DNA of 64,000 bases from BOG-908 sp963692875 (GTDB lineage Bacteria > Pseudomonadota > Alphaproteobacteria > Acetobacterales > Acetobacteraceae). The position numbers and the translations under genes were made by a program. This document shows positions 25,050-34,433 of the stretch, piece by piece. Each line of letters starts with the position of its first letter. Position 1 is the first letter of the stretch. Location of the stretch: positions 4,402,001-4,466,000 of the forward strand of contig OZ240673.1 of NCBI GenBank assembly GCA_965198755.1. The letters are read 5' to 3'. Below the pieces are notes generated by a model. The model was not told where the DNA came from, made no database searches, and worked only from the letters and a program-made list of their open reading frames with translations.

Positions 25050-26242
25050 TGCGAGCAGCCCTGGTCGACCCGTCGCTGTTCACCCTGCCCTACGACGTGG
25101 CTCTCGTGGGTGGCCTGCGCGCGGCCGGCGTGCAGGTGGGTTTCTACGGCCGCGCGCTGACCCGTGAGGACGGCGACGCGGCCGGGCTCGACGTGGAGCC
25201 GTGTTTCTACCGCGTGGCCGGGCACCCCGCGCTGCGCTCCCTGCCGGCCAAGCTGCGCCTCGCGCTCAAGGGCGTGGACCACCTGGCCTCGATGCGCCGG
25301 CTGCTGACGGTGCTGCGCCGGACCCGGCCGGACGTGATCCACTTCCAGTGGCTGCCGTTGCCGCTGTTCGACGCGCGCCTGTTGCCGGCGTTCCGCCGTG
25401 TGGCGCCGGTGGTCCTGACCGTGCACGACACCGACCCGTTCAACGGGGCGCCGACGGCTCGGCTGCAGCGCGCCGGGTTCGCCGCCTCGCTGGCCGGCTG
25501 CGACCGGCTGATCGTCCACACCGCGCAGGGCGCCGGCCGGCTGGCGGCCCTGGGCGTGGACCCGGCCAAGGTGACGCTGATGCCGCACGGCCCGCTCGCC
25601 GCGGTGGGCGACGCCGGGCCGGACGGCATGCAGGGCGAGCTCACCTTCGTGCTGTTCGGCAAGATCAAGCCTTACAAGGGCGCCGACCTGCTGGTCGAGG
25701 CGTTCGCCGCCTTGCCGGAGCCGGGGCGGCGCCAGGCGCGGCTGCGCATCGTCGGCCAGCCCTACATGGAGCTGGACGGGTTGCGTGCCCTGGCCGCCGC
25801 GCACGGGGTTGCCGACCGGCTGGTGCTCGAGCCGCGCTTCGTCGAGGATTGCGAGGTGGCATCGGTGTTCGCGCCCGGCAGCGTGGCGGTGTTCCCGTAC
25901 CGCGAGATCGAGGCGAGCGGGGTGCTCTCCCTCGCACTGGCGCACGGGCGGCCGGTGATCGCCTCGCGCCTGGGCAATTTCGCCGAGACACTGCACGACG
26001 GCGTGGACGGGCGTCTGGTGGCCCCGGGCGACGTGGCGTCCCTGAGCGCCGCGATGCTGGAGTTGGTCGGTGACCGAGCGCTCGCGGCAGAGCGCGGGCG
26101 GCAGGCACGCGCGCTGGCCGGGTCGTTGCCAGGCTGGCCGGAGATCGGACGGCGCACCCGCGCGCTCTATGAGGAGTTGCGCGGCCGGGCGGCGCCTGCG
26201 ACCGCAACAGGCGCCCAGCGCGTGCCGGAACTGGCGGTATGA
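25049..26242 (+). CDS. Family 4-like (GT-B) glycosyltransferase
   Basis: The 397-aa protein has a GT-B architecture. The N-domain includes PDVIHFQWLPLPLFD and VVLTVHDTDPFNG. The C-domain has LTFVLFGKIKPYKGADLLVEAF, the usual start of the donor-binding half, and VAVFPYREIEASGVLSLALAHGRPV with the E-x7-E type site. The 5' end overlaps the previous stop by one base and the 3' end overlaps the next start (ATGA at 26239). It likely adds one sugar to the repeat unit. Confidence 0.87.
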   Translation: MRAALVDPSLFTLPYDVALVGGLRAAGVQVGFYGRALTREDGDAAGLDVEPCFYRVAGHPALRSLPAKLRLALKGVDHLASMRRLLTVLRRTRPDVIHFQWLPLPLFDARLLPAFRRVAPVVLTVHDTDPFNGAPTARLQRAGFAASLAGCDRLIVHTAQGAGRLAALGVDPAKVTLMPHGPLAAVGDAGPDGMQGELTFVLFGKIKPYKGADLLVEAFAALPEPGRRQARLRIVGQPYMELDGLRALAAAHGVADRLVLEPRFVEDCEVASVFAPGSVAVFPYREIEASGVLSLALAHGRPVIASRLGNFAETLHDGVDGRLVAPGDVASLSAAMLELVGDRALAAERGRQARALAGSLPGWPEIGRRTRALYEELRGRAAPATATGAQRVPELAV

Positions 26243-27192
26243 CGCCGCCGCCGCGCACCGCCGTGCTGTTCCGCACCCACTTCTGGGACGATTTCGCCCG
26301 CCGCCAGTTCGACCGCCTGCTGGCCCGCGCCGAAGGCACCGACGTGTTCGTCCTGGTGGACGAGACGAACGGGCCGGTCGCCGGCATCGAACACGACCGC
26401 GTGCTGCGGGTGACCGAGGCCGGGCTGCTGCAAATGGGTTTCGCCCGCGCCGGCGAGGGCAGCCTGCTGTGGTTCAACGGCGACTACCCGCTCTACCGCT
26501 TCCTGCAGCTGCACCCGGACTACGACTACGTCCTGCAGCTGGAATACGACGTGCAGGTCGGCCAACCGCTCATCGAGCTGGTGCAGCGTGCCAGCGCCGA
26601 GCGGGTGGACTATGTCGGGCTGACCAAGGGCGAACCGGTGCCGGAGTGGTTCTGGCTCGACAGCATGGTGCAGGCCTACGCGGCCTCCGACGTGCGCCAC
26701 CAGCTGATCTGCCTGTCGCTGTTCTCGGCCGCGGCCCTGCACCACCTCTGGCAGGTCCGGCTGGAGCACGCGAGCGCCTGGCGCGCCGGCACGCTGACCG
26801 CCTGGCCGTTCTGCGAGGGGTTCATTCCCACCCAGCTCGCCGCCGGCGGATACACCTGCCGCGAACTCAGCGATTTTGGCTCGACCCGCGCCTACGACCA
26901 CTGGCCGCCATTCCTGGAAGGCGACCCGGCTGGCGTGGCCGGCGAGGATTTCGTTCACCCGGTGCTCGACGAGAAGCGTTTCGTCGCCAGCATGCATAAG
27001 TATCACGTGGGGCTGGGTGGCTTCCTCAACCCCGCCAGCCAGTTCCACCGCAAGCTGCGCCGGCTGCCGCCGCGCCGTTACGCGTCGGTCCTGTTGTCCA
27101 GCTTCGCCCAGAAAGCGCGGCGCACCCTGTCCGACGCCGCCCGCGGCCTCCGGCCCGGCGCGCAGCAAGCCCTCACAGCCGGAAAGGGCTGA
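26239..27192 (+). CDS. Uncharacterised protein of the exopolysaccharide operon, glycosyltransferase-like
   Basis: I do not recognise the family. The 317-aa soluble protein begins with a Rossmann-like strand (RTAVLFRTHFWDDFARRQFD). It contains YDYVLQLEYDVQVGQPL, which resembles the metal-binding loop of GT-A enzymes, and two aromatic-rich stretches (VPEWFWLDSM, YDHWPPFLEG). It is coupled by ATGA overlap to the preceding transferase and lies 7 nt before glf. A transferase or modifying enzyme for the same glycan is the simplest guess. Confidence 0.6.
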   Translation: MTPPPRTAVLFRTHFWDDFARRQFDRLLARAEGTDVFVLVDETNGPVAGIEHDRVLRVTEAGLLQMGFARAGEGSLLWFNGDYPLYRFLQLHPDYDYVLQLEYDVQVGQPLIELVQRASAERVDYVGLTKGEPVPEWFWLDSMVQAYAASDVRHQLICLSLFSAAALHHLWQVRLEHASAWRAGTLTAWPFCEGFIPTQLAAGGYTCRELSDFGSTRAYDHWPPFLEGDPAGVAGEDFVHPVLDEKRFVASMHKYHVGLGGFLNPASQFHRKLRRLPPRRYASVLLSSFAQKARRTLSDAARGLRPGAQQALTAGKG

Positions 27193-27199
27193 ACCTCCG

Positions 27200-28366
27200 A
27201 TGATATCAGCCCACGAGTTCCGCTACGTCATCGCCGGCAGTGGCTTCTTCGGCGCGGTGATGGCCGAACGCATCGCCACCGTCCTGGGCGAGCCCGTGCT
27301 GGTGCTGGAGAAGCGCGACCATTTCGGCGGTAACTCCTTCTCCGAGCGCGACCCTGCCACCGGCATCGAGTACCACCGATACGGCACGCATCTGTTCCAT
27401 ACTTCGCAGGGCGACGTGTGGTCGTGGATCAACCGCTTCACCGCGTTCAACAACTACCGCCACCGCGTGCTGACCCGCCACGCCGGCCGCATGTACACCA
27501 TGCCGATCAACCTGATGACGCTGAACAGCTTCTTCGGCACCGACCTCAAGCCGTCCGAGGCGGAGGCGTTCATCGCGTCGAAGGCGGGGGCGGAAGGCTT
27601 CACCGACCCGCAGAACTTCGAGGAAAAGGCCGTCAGCCTGATCGGCCGCGACCTCTACGACGCGTTCATCCGCCACTACACCGCCAAGCAGTGGGAGACC
27701 GACCCCAAGCTGCTGCCGGCCGCCACCATCAGCCGCCTGCCGGTACGGTTCAACTACAACGACTTCTACTTCAACGACATCTACGAAGGCCTGCCGCTGG
27801 ACGGCTACCACGCAATCTTCGAGCGCGTGTTCGCCGACCCGCGCATACAAGTGGTCTGCAACGCCGACTTCTTCGACGTGCGCCCCAACCTGCACCCAGA
27901 GGCGCGGATCATCTACACCGGCCCGGTGGACCGCTACTTCGACGACCGGCTGGGCAAGCTCGGCTGGCGCACGCTGGACTTCGAGATCGAGCGGCCGGCG
28001 ATGGAGGACTACCAGGGCGCGTCCGTGGTGAACTACCCCGACGCCGACGTGCGGTTCACCCGCATCCACGAGTTCCGCCACCTGCACCCCGAACGCCGCT
28101 ATACGCCGGACGCGACCCTCATCATGCGCGAGTACTCGCGCTTTGCTCAGGCGGACGACGAGCCGTATTACCCGATCAACACCCCGGCCGACCGCGACCT
28201 GTACGACGGCTACGCGGCGCTGGCGGCTGCCGAGACGGGGGTGATCTTCGGCGGGCGCCTGGGCACCTACCGCTACCTGGACATGCACCAGGCGATCGGC
28301 GCCGCGCTGAAATCCTTCGAGCGCGAGCTGATGCCGCTGGTGCGCGGCGTGGCGGCGGCGGCCTAG
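27200..28366 (+). CDS. glf: UDP-galactopyranose mutase
   Basis: This flavoenzyme converts UDP-galactopyranose to UDP-galactofuranose in the cytosol. FAD binding is shown by VIAGSGFFGAVMAERIA and VLVLEKRDHFGGNSF, and the substrate side by the conserved IEYHRYGTHLFHT, KQWETDPKLLP and GRLGTYRYLDMH. At 388 aa it has the normal length. It implies that the polysaccharide made by this operon contains galactofuranose, with one of the neighbouring transferases using UDP-Galf. Confidence 0.95.
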   Translation: MISAHEFRYVIAGSGFFGAVMAERIATVLGEPVLVLEKRDHFGGNSFSERDPATGIEYHRYGTHLFHTSQGDVWSWINRFTAFNNYRHRVLTRHAGRMYTMPINLMTLNSFFGTDLKPSEAEAFIASKAGAEGFTDPQNFEEKAVSLIGRDLYDAFIRHYTAKQWETDPKLLPAATISRLPVRFNYNDFYFNDIYEGLPLDGYHAIFERVFADPRIQVVCNADFFDVRPNLHPEARIIYTGPVDRYFDDRLGKLGWRTLDFEIERPAMEDYQGASVVNYPDADVRFTRIHEFRHLHPERRYTPDATLIMREYSRFAQADDEPYYPINTPADRDLYDGYAALAAAETGVIFGGRLGTYRYLDMHQAIGAALKSFERELMPLVRGVAAAA

Positions 28367-28482
28367 GACGCCATCACAACGCCATCGCGTGTTGCGCAAC
28401 GGTCTGCTACAACCGCCGCCTGGGATCAAATCAGGCGCCGGTGACCGTATGCGTCGCCGGCCGGGGTGGGAACGTGGACGCC

Positions 28483-29487
28483 ATGCCGAACCTGGCGCTT
28501 GTGGGGGCGCGGGACAGGGAACACCCAGTTTCCGATGCCGTACGGCCGCGGCTGTTCGACCCGACGGCGCCGACGATCTTCCACCAGGAGTGGTGGCTGG
28601 ATGCGGTCACCGGCGGGGACTACGCGCAGGCCGTCGTCAACTCCGGCGGCAGCCGGATCGCTGCGTTTCCCTACGTGCTGCAGCCGGTCGCCTTCGGCCA
28701 CGTGGTGTGCGGCATGCCGGTGCTGACGCACTTCCTCGGCCCGGCGATCGACGACGGACGGGGTGCGGCCTGCAACCGCATCCTGCGCCGGGCGGAGATC
28801 ACCCGGGAGTTGCTCGCACAAATTCCACCCACCAGCGGCTTCTGGCAGGTCATGCACCGTGGCACGTCGGACACGCTGGTCTACCAGGATCTGGGCTTCA
28901 CCACCGCGGTGCGTTTCACCTTCGACGTGATGCCGGCCGAGGTGGCGACCCTGTGGGGCAACATGCGCGACAAGACTCGCAACGTGATCCGCCGGGCGGA
29001 GGAGCAGTTCCGGGTAAACGAGTGGCGGGACGCCGGCGCGTTCGCCGCCCACTACGTGGACAACCGCCAGCGCGCCGGCTCGCACAGCCACTACGGGACA
29101 GCGCTGATCGAGCGTGTGTGCCAGGCGGCGATGTCGCGCGGGCAGGGACGCATCGTGGCTGCGGAGGCTGCGGACGGCACGCCGATGGCGGCGATCTTCT
29201 ACGTCTGGGACACCCAGGCCGCCTACTACCTGATGACCACGCGCCGGCCGGACGCGCATAACGGCGCAGTCAGCCTGCTGCTGTGGGATGCGATGCGGGA
29301 AGTGGCTGCGCGCCGGCTGGTGTTCGACTTCGAGGGCGTGGTGACCTCGGGCAGCGCGTTGTTCTTTACCGGGTTCGGCGGTGTCGTATCGCCGCGCTAC
29401 GTGGTGAGCCGGTTCAGCCTCGGCCACCGGCTGGCGGGAAGGCTGTCCAATCCGTGGCGGCGCCGGGGCGGCGACGGATACGTCTAG
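28483..29487 (+). CDS. FemAB/GNAT-like acyltransferase
   Basis: The 334-aa protein resembles the BioF2-like/FemAB group in which two GNAT folds are joined. FHQEWWLDAV is near the N-terminus, NMRDKTRNVIRRAEEQF is in the middle, and the C-terminal acyl-CoA-type half has IVAAEAADGTPMAAIFYVWD and DFEGVVTSGSALFFTGFGG. Members in polysaccharide loci acylate sugars or attach amino acids. ATG 28483 is used, and GTG 28474 (after GGGGTGGG) is an alternative. It ends the operon and is followed by a lone right repeat arm. Confidence 0.75.
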   Translation: MPNLALVGARDREHPVSDAVRPRLFDPTAPTIFHQEWWLDAVTGGDYAQAVVNSGGSRIAAFPYVLQPVAFGHVVCGMPVLTHFLGPAIDDGRGAACNRILRRAEITRELLAQIPPTSGFWQVMHRGTSDTLVYQDLGFTTAVRFTFDVMPAEVATLWGNMRDKTRNVIRRAEEQFRVNEWRDAGAFAAHYVDNRQRAGSHSHYGTALIERVCQAAMSRGQGRIVAAEAADGTPMAAIFYVWDTQAAYYLMTTRRPDAHNGAVSLLLWDAMREVAARRLVFDFEGVVTSGSALFFTGFGGVVSPRYVVSRFSLGHRLAGRLSNPWRRRGGDGYV

Positions 29488-29557
29488 CCGAGCCCGATAC
29501 TCAGGAACCGATCTGGACCACTATCGCGCCATTATCCGAACCCGCGAATTAAAGAGA

Positions 29558-29607
29558 ACAAAAGTTTTTTGGTTCTTTTTTTCAAAAAAGAACCGCCTGC
29601 TTGCCTT
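29558..29607 (-). repeat. Lone right repeat arm
   Basis: CAAAAGTTTTTTGG plus a GGTTC-type hairpin and GCCTGCTTGCC. It ends at the stop codon of the nepR-like gene, between convergent genes. Confidence 0.9.
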
Positions 29608-29772
29608 TCAATAAACCCGAAGCAAAGCGAGCAGTTCCTCCGGTATCGGCTCGTAAAGTGTCGAGTCGAAACGTTGCGTCAGGTCGTGATGCACCCAGGC
29701 CTCGAACCCAAGCGTCGTCTGGTGTTCACGCATCGGCGTGTCGCTCCCTCGTCTGTCGTCGGTGCCGTTCAT
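29608..29772 (-). CDS. Small NepR-like anti-sigma factor
   Basis: This 54-codon gene is easily missed. The C-terminal half reads LTQRFDSTLYEPIPEELLAL. This fits the NepR pattern, in which an amphipathic helix and a (V/I)P-x-(E/D)-LL segment bind the general-stress sigma factor EcfG. In that pathway PhyR sequesters NepR after phosphorylation. No phyR or ecfG lies beside it, which is unusual. ATG 29772 gives an Asp/Arg-rich N-terminus, and a second in-frame ATG at 29733 would leave just the core. GGAGG lies rather far upstream. The call rests on a short motif. Confidence 0.6.
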   Translation of the reverse strand: MNGTDDRRGSDTPMREHQTTLGFEAWVHHDLTQRFDSTLYEPIPEELLALLRVY

Positions 29773-29888
29773 GGGACACCAATGCAGGAGAACACCTCCG
29801 GTTGCAGCATCTCAGGCGTGACCTGAAAGATTCGACAAACCGCAACCCCCCGGGCGACGAAGTTTGTCACCTGTGTGCGGGCGAGCAG

Positions 29889-30026
29889 GCAGGCAAGCGC
29901 TTCTTTTTTGAAAAAAAGAAGCAAAAAACTTTTGTCCCTAGGGTGCGCGCTGTAGGAAAATATCGCGACAGCAGTGACAAAAGTCTTTTGCTTCTTTTCT
30001 TCAGAAAAGAAGGCCTTGCTTTCCTT
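29889..30026. repeat. Two-armed repeat downstream of opgC
   Basis: The left arm is the GCTTC type with T6/A7 and the right arm is the AAAAGTCTTTTGCTTC type. The centre is GGGTGCGCGCTGTAGG followed by CGCGACAGCAGTGAC. Confidence 0.92.
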
Positions 30027-30041
30027 TTAGGCGCCGCAGGT

Positions 30042-31358
30042 TCAAGGCGGCTGCTCCACGCCCGCCGTGGGCGCCACGCGGGCGCGTCCTTTCGCCCGGC
30101 TCTTGTTGGCGTACCAGGCGGCCAGCGCGCCCACCCCCCACAGCAGCACTGCACCGGACAGGTTGACCAGCACCTGCATCAGCGCCCCGCTGTTCGCCTC
30201 CATCGCCAGCCGGCCGAGAAAGGCCAGGAAGATGCCGGCGCAGAACACCGGCAGGGAGTGCTGCCCTGCCAGCACGAAGGGCGAAGCTGCCCAGGACCGC
30301 AGCCAGGCCGCATCCGCCGGCACCAGCCGCGTGGCCAGCCAGGTCAGCGCCAGGATGGAGAGCAGGCGGAACGGGTGCAGCCCCGCCTTGTCCACGTTCA
30401 TCAGCGCCTGGATCGCCGGGCCGGGCAGCCAGGCGACGCTGCCTGGATGCACCCAGACCACCCACTGCATGAGCAGGCCGAAGATCACCAGCACCACGGC
30501 GCAGACGTCGAACAGCCTGGCATTGCCGCGAGGCACCTCGCCTGGGGCAAAGGACAGGATGGCGCCCATGGTGAACAGCAGCTGCCAGCAGAACGGGTTG
30601 AAGAACCAGCCGCCGCCGGTCCAGCTCGGCAGGTTCAGCGAGAAGACGCGCGCGGCCAAATAGAGCGTCAGCGACAGGCCGGCGAGCAGCCCCGGGCGGC
30701 GCAGCAGCGGCAGGGTCAGCGCGAACATCAGCAGCAGGGCAACGTAGAGCGGCAGGATGTTGAGGTAGGCCGGCTGGAAGTGCAGGGTCAGCGCCTCGAA
30801 CAGCGCGCGGTACGGCGCCTCGCCCAGCACGTTGAGGTGGATCTCGTCGAGGTAGTCCGCACGGTCCAGCTTGGTGGCCGACATGCCCACCTGGGCGGCG
30901 AAGACCACGAACAGGAAGATGTGGGCGATGTAGAGCGTCCAGGCGCGGCGGACCACGTCGGCACCCGCGGACAGCCAGCCTTGGGCGCGCATGGTGCCGC
31001 CGTAGGCGATGCCGCCGGCGTAGCCTGCGAGCAGCACGAATATCTCGGTGGCGTCGCACAACGCGTAGTTGCGGATGGAGAGCACGCCCAGCCAGTCCGC
31101 CGGCACGTGGTCGGTGAAGATCCACCACAGCGAGAGGCCGCGGAAGAAGTCGATCCGCAGATCGCGGTTGGTGCGAATCAGCCCGGTCTGCGCGGGGGTG
31201 GCACCGCGGGCGGGCGCGGCCGGCCGTGCGATGTCAGGTTCGAGGCTGGTGGAGGAGAGGGCAGGGCCGGGCACACCGCGATAGAGGGGGAGGCGGCGGC
31301 GGCGGGTCAAGGCGGCAAGCGCGACACAATGTTGCAGCCTGTGGGGCGGGCCGGCCAC
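30042..31358 (-). CDS. opgC: OpgC-family membrane acyltransferase
   Basis: OpgC is a polytopic inner-membrane protein that adds succinyl groups to periplasmic glucans in other proteobacteria. The domain begins RDLRIDFFRGLSLWWIFTDH (about residue 65), followed by ATEIFVLLAGYAGGIAYGG and about ten hydrophobic segments ending near AVLLWGVGALAAWYANKS. The first about 60 residues are Pro/Arg-rich and probably untranslated, so the real start may be a later codon. No glucan synthase gene is seen nearby, and other acyl acceptors are possible. Confidence 0.85.
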   Translation of the reverse strand: MAGPPHRLQHCVALAALTRRRRLPLYRGVPGPALSSTSLEPDIARPAAPARGATPAQTGLIRTNRDLRIDFFRGLSLWWIFTDHVPADWLGVLSIRNYALCDATEIFVLLAGYAGGIAYGGTMRAQGWLSAGADVVRRAWTLYIAHIFLFVVFAAQVGMSATKLDRADYLDEIHLNVLGEAPYRALFEALTLHFQPAYLNILPLYVALLLMFALTLPLLRRPGLLAGLSLTLYLAARVFSLNLPSWTGGGWFFNPFCWQLLFTMGAILSFAPGEVPRGNARLFDVCAVVLVIFGLLMQWVVWVHPGSVAWLPGPAIQALMNVDKAGLHPFRLLSILALTWLATRLVPADAAWLRSWAASPFVLAGQHSLPVFCAGIFLAFLGRLAMEANSGALMQVLVNLSGAVLLWGVGALAAWYANKSRAKGRARVAPTAGVEQPP

Positions 31359-31556
31359 CCTGGCCTGGACGTGATTTGCAAAAACCCGAACCAGATTACC
31401 AGGATGGCCACTTTCCGGTCATGGCCAGGGTAAGGGTCCGACCCGACACCTTGTGCAACCCGATGGTTCGGGTGCGTTGGCATAAGGTGATTAACGTAAT
31501 GTATCTCACATCGGCATGTTCGCGGCCGGCCGGGTCGTCAGGCAGGCGAACCCGTT

Positions 31557-34433
31557 TTGCCTGACGCGGCAGCAACGGTCGTCGGCATCGGCGCGTCGGC
31601 GGGCGGACTGGAGGCGTTCCGCGCCTTCTTCTCCAACATGCCGGCCGACAGCGGCATGGCGTTTGTGGTGGTGCTGCACCTGCCTGCGCACCGCAAGAGC
31701 ATGTTGCCCGACATCCTGCAGCGCTGGACGGACATGCCGGTTCGGGGTGTGGAAGACGGCGACCTGGTGGAGGCCAACACCATCTACGTGCCACCGCCGC
31801 ATGTCGGCGCCGTGCTGCGCGAGGGCCGCCTGCGCCTGGTTCCAGAGCCGCCGAACGTGCCGCCGGATTTCCGCCCGATCGACGGGTTCTTCGACACGCT
31901 GGCCGCCAGCTACCGCGACCGGGCGGTCGGCATCGTGCTGTCGGGCACCGGCAGCGACGGGGCGCTCGGCCTGAAGGCGATCCGCGCGTGCGGCGGGCTG
32001 ACCATCGCGCAACGCTTCGACGGCGCGGACGGCGACGCGGCCAAGCATTACAAGGACATGCCGGCCGGCGCCATCGCCACCGGTGCCGTGGACCTGGTGG
32101 TGCCGGTGCAGGAGATGGCCGGCCACCTGCTGCGCCTGCGTGGTGCCGACCTGGAGACCCCGGTCGGCGATGCCGACGCCGCGGCGGTGGAGGCGCTGCG
32201 GCTGCGCATCTGCGCCGTGCTGCGCGCCCGGGTCGGGCACGACTTCGCCAACTACAAGGAAAAGACCTTCCTGCGCCGGGTCGGACGCCGCATGCAGGTC
32301 CTCGGCATCGACTCGCTGGCCAGCTATGCCGAGCACCTGGACGGCGAGACCAACGAACCGCTGATGCTGTTCCGCGACCTGCTGATCCGGGTGACCAGCT
32401 TCTTCCGCGACACCGAGGCGTTCGACGTGATCGAGCGCGTGGTGATCCCGCGACTGTTCGAGGGCAAGCAGGCCGACGACACGGTGCGCGTGTGGGTGCC
32501 GGGCTGCAGCACCGGCGAGGAGGCCTACTCGCTGGCCATCCTGATGCGCGAGCACATGGACACCATGCGCGGACCGCCGCGGGTGCAGGTCTTCGCCACC
32601 GACATCGACGAGCCGGCGATCGGCACCGCGCGCATGGGCCGCTACCCGAGCGTGCTGCTGGAGGGCATGCCGGAAAAGCGGCTGAACCGGTTCTTCACGC
32701 CGTCCGATTCAGGCTACCTGGTCGGCAAGGAGATACGCGACGTCTGCACCTTTTCGGCCCACAGCCTGGTGCGCGACCCGCCGTTCTCCCGCGTCCACCT
32801 GGTGTCCTGCCGCAACCTGCTGATCTACCTCGACAGCGAGCTGCAGGCGAAGGTGATCCCGACGTTTCACTACGCGCTGCTGCCGCACGGCCTGCTCATC
32901 CTGGGCATCTCCGAGAGCACCTCGCGTCACGAGGACCTGTTCGAGCCGATCGACAAGACTGCCCGCATCTTTGCGCGGCGCAGCGTGCGCACGCCGAAGA
33001 TCGATCTGACCAATCGGGAGGTGCGCCGCCTGGCGCACCCCGAACGCTCCGCCCAGGTCGGCAGCGCGCCGCCCCCGGCCGGCCAGCGGCGCAAAAGCGC
33101 GGTGAGCAGCGGCGCGCCCGACCGGTCCTCCGTCTCGCTCCGCGGTCTGGCACATCGGGCGGAATCCATGTTGTCCGGGCTGCTGGGGGTGGCCGGGGCC
33201 GGCGGTGCGGCAGGGCTGGCCCGCGAGCTCGCGGCTACGCGCGAAGAGTTGCAGTCGGTCCGCGAGGAGCAGGAGACCGCCGTCGAGGAGTTGCGCAGCG
33301 CCAACGAGGAGCTGCACTCCGTCAACGAGGAGCTGCAATCGACCAACGAGGAGCTGGAGACCTCCAAGGAGGAGATCCAGTCGGTCAACGAGGAGCTGCA
33401 CACCGTCAACACGCAGCTGCAGGACAAGGTGGACGAGCTGGACCGGGTGGCCAGCGACCTGCGCAACCTGTTCGACAGCACGCAGATCGCCACCGTCTTT
33501 CTCGACCGCTACCTGATCGTGCGCAGCTTCACCCCGGCGATAGCACCGCTCTACAACCTGATCCCGTCCGACGTCGGCCGGCCGCTCTCCGACATCGCCG
33601 GGCAGTTGCGCTACGACCAGCTGCGCGACGACACGGCGCACGTGCTGCGAACGCTGGCGCCGTTCGAGCGGCAGGTGACCACGCTGGACGGGGCCAAGCA
33701 CTATATCCTGCGAATCCTGCCCTACCGCGGGTCGGACAGCACGGTCAGCGGCACCCTGGTCACCTTCGTGGACGTCAGCACCGTGGTGCGCGCCGAGCAG
33801 CACCAGCGCCTGCTGGTCGACGAGTTGAACCACCGGGTGAAGAACATGCTCACCGTGGTGATCTCGCTGGCCACGCAGACGCTGCGCCGGTCGTCCGACA
33901 TGGATAGCTTTGCCGAATCGTTCCTCGGCCGGGTGCATGCTTTGGCGGCCAGCTACACGCTGCTGAGCCGGGAGAATTGGGTCAGCATCGGGCTGCGCGA
34001 CGTGATCGCCGAGGAGGTACGCCCGTTCGTCGAGGACCAGCGCGACCGCATCAGCATGTCCGGAGAGGACGTGCAGCTGGTGCCCGCGGCCGCACTCGCC
34101 TTCGGCATGGCGATCCACGAACTGGCGACCAACGCGGTGAAGTACGGCAGCCTGTCGGACAAGGACGGCAGCGTCTCGATCCGTTGGCGGGTTGAGCCGG
34201 GAAGTGCCGGGCAGGACAGCCGGCTGTCGCTGGACTGGGTGGAACAGGGTGGCCCGCCGGTAAGCCCGCCGCGGCAGACCGGCTTCGGCACGATGTTGAT
34301 CCAACGCAGCCTCTCCCACGAGCTGGGCGGCGATGCCACGATGGAGTATCGCCTGGAGGGGTTGCAGGCACGTTTGCACGGCGCGATGGACCGAGTCTCC
34401 TACAACCATGCTCCAAAGCATGCCGGCGTCTAG
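31557..34433 (+). CDS. CheB-CheR-PAS-HWE histidine kinase fusion
   Basis: This single 958-aa cytosolic signalling protein has four modules. A CheB methylesterase-like domain has GIGASAGGLEAF at residues 9-20 and LSGTGSDGALG near 126-136. A CheR methyltransferase-like domain has KEKTFLRRVGRRM, WVPGCSTGEEAYSLAI near 313 and CRNLLIYLDSEL near 418. A Glu-rich coiled coil follows at about 560-638, then a PAS domain, then an HWE/HisKA_2-type kinase with VDELNHRVKNML (His759). The start is a TTG and no in-frame ATG was found just upstream. It overlaps the following response-regulator gene. Confidence 0.88.
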   Translation: MPDAAATVVGIGASAGGLEAFRAFFSNMPADSGMAFVVVLHLPAHRKSMLPDILQRWTDMPVRGVEDGDLVEANTIYVPPPHVGAVLREGRLRLVPEPPNVPPDFRPIDGFFDTLAASYRDRAVGIVLSGTGSDGALGLKAIRACGGLTIAQRFDGADGDAAKHYKDMPAGAIATGAVDLVVPVQEMAGHLLRLRGADLETPVGDADAAAVEALRLRICAVLRARVGHDFANYKEKTFLRRVGRRMQVLGIDSLASYAEHLDGETNEPLMLFRDLLIRVTSFFRDTEAFDVIERVVIPRLFEGKQADDTVRVWVPGCSTGEEAYSLAILMREHMDTMRGPPRVQVFATDIDEPAIGTARMGRYPSVLLEGMPEKRLNRFFTPSDSGYLVGKEIRDVCTFSAHSLVRDPPFSRVHLVSCRNLLIYLDSELQAKVIPTFHYALLPHGLLILGISESTSRHEDLFEPIDKTARIFARRSVRTPKIDLTNREVRRLAHPERSAQVGSAPPPAGQRRKSAVSSGAPDRSSVSLRGLAHRAESMLSGLLGVAGAGGAAGLARELAATREELQSVREEQETAVEELRSANEELHSVNEELQSTNEELETSKEEIQSVNEELHTVNTQLQDKVDELDRVASDLRNLFDSTQIATVFLDRYLIVRSFTPAIAPLYNLIPSDVGRPLSDIAGQLRYDQLRDDTAHVLRTLAPFERQVTTLDGAKHYILRILPYRGSDSTVSGTLVTFVDVSTVVRAEQHQRLLVDELNHRVKNMLTVVISLATQTLRRSSDMDSFAESFLGRVHALAASYTLLSRENWVSIGLRDVIAEEVRPFVEDQRDRISMSGEDVQLVPAAALAFGMAIHELATNAVKYGSLSDKDGSVSIRWRVEPGSAGQDSRLSLDWVEQGGPPVSPPRQTGFGTMLIQRSLSHELGGDATMEYRLEGLQARLHGAMDRVSYNHAPKHAGV

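Noticed and set aside
29557..31433. A long plus-strand frame across the opgC region.
   Set aside because: It is antisense to the clear membrane protein OpgC and begins in repeat sequence.
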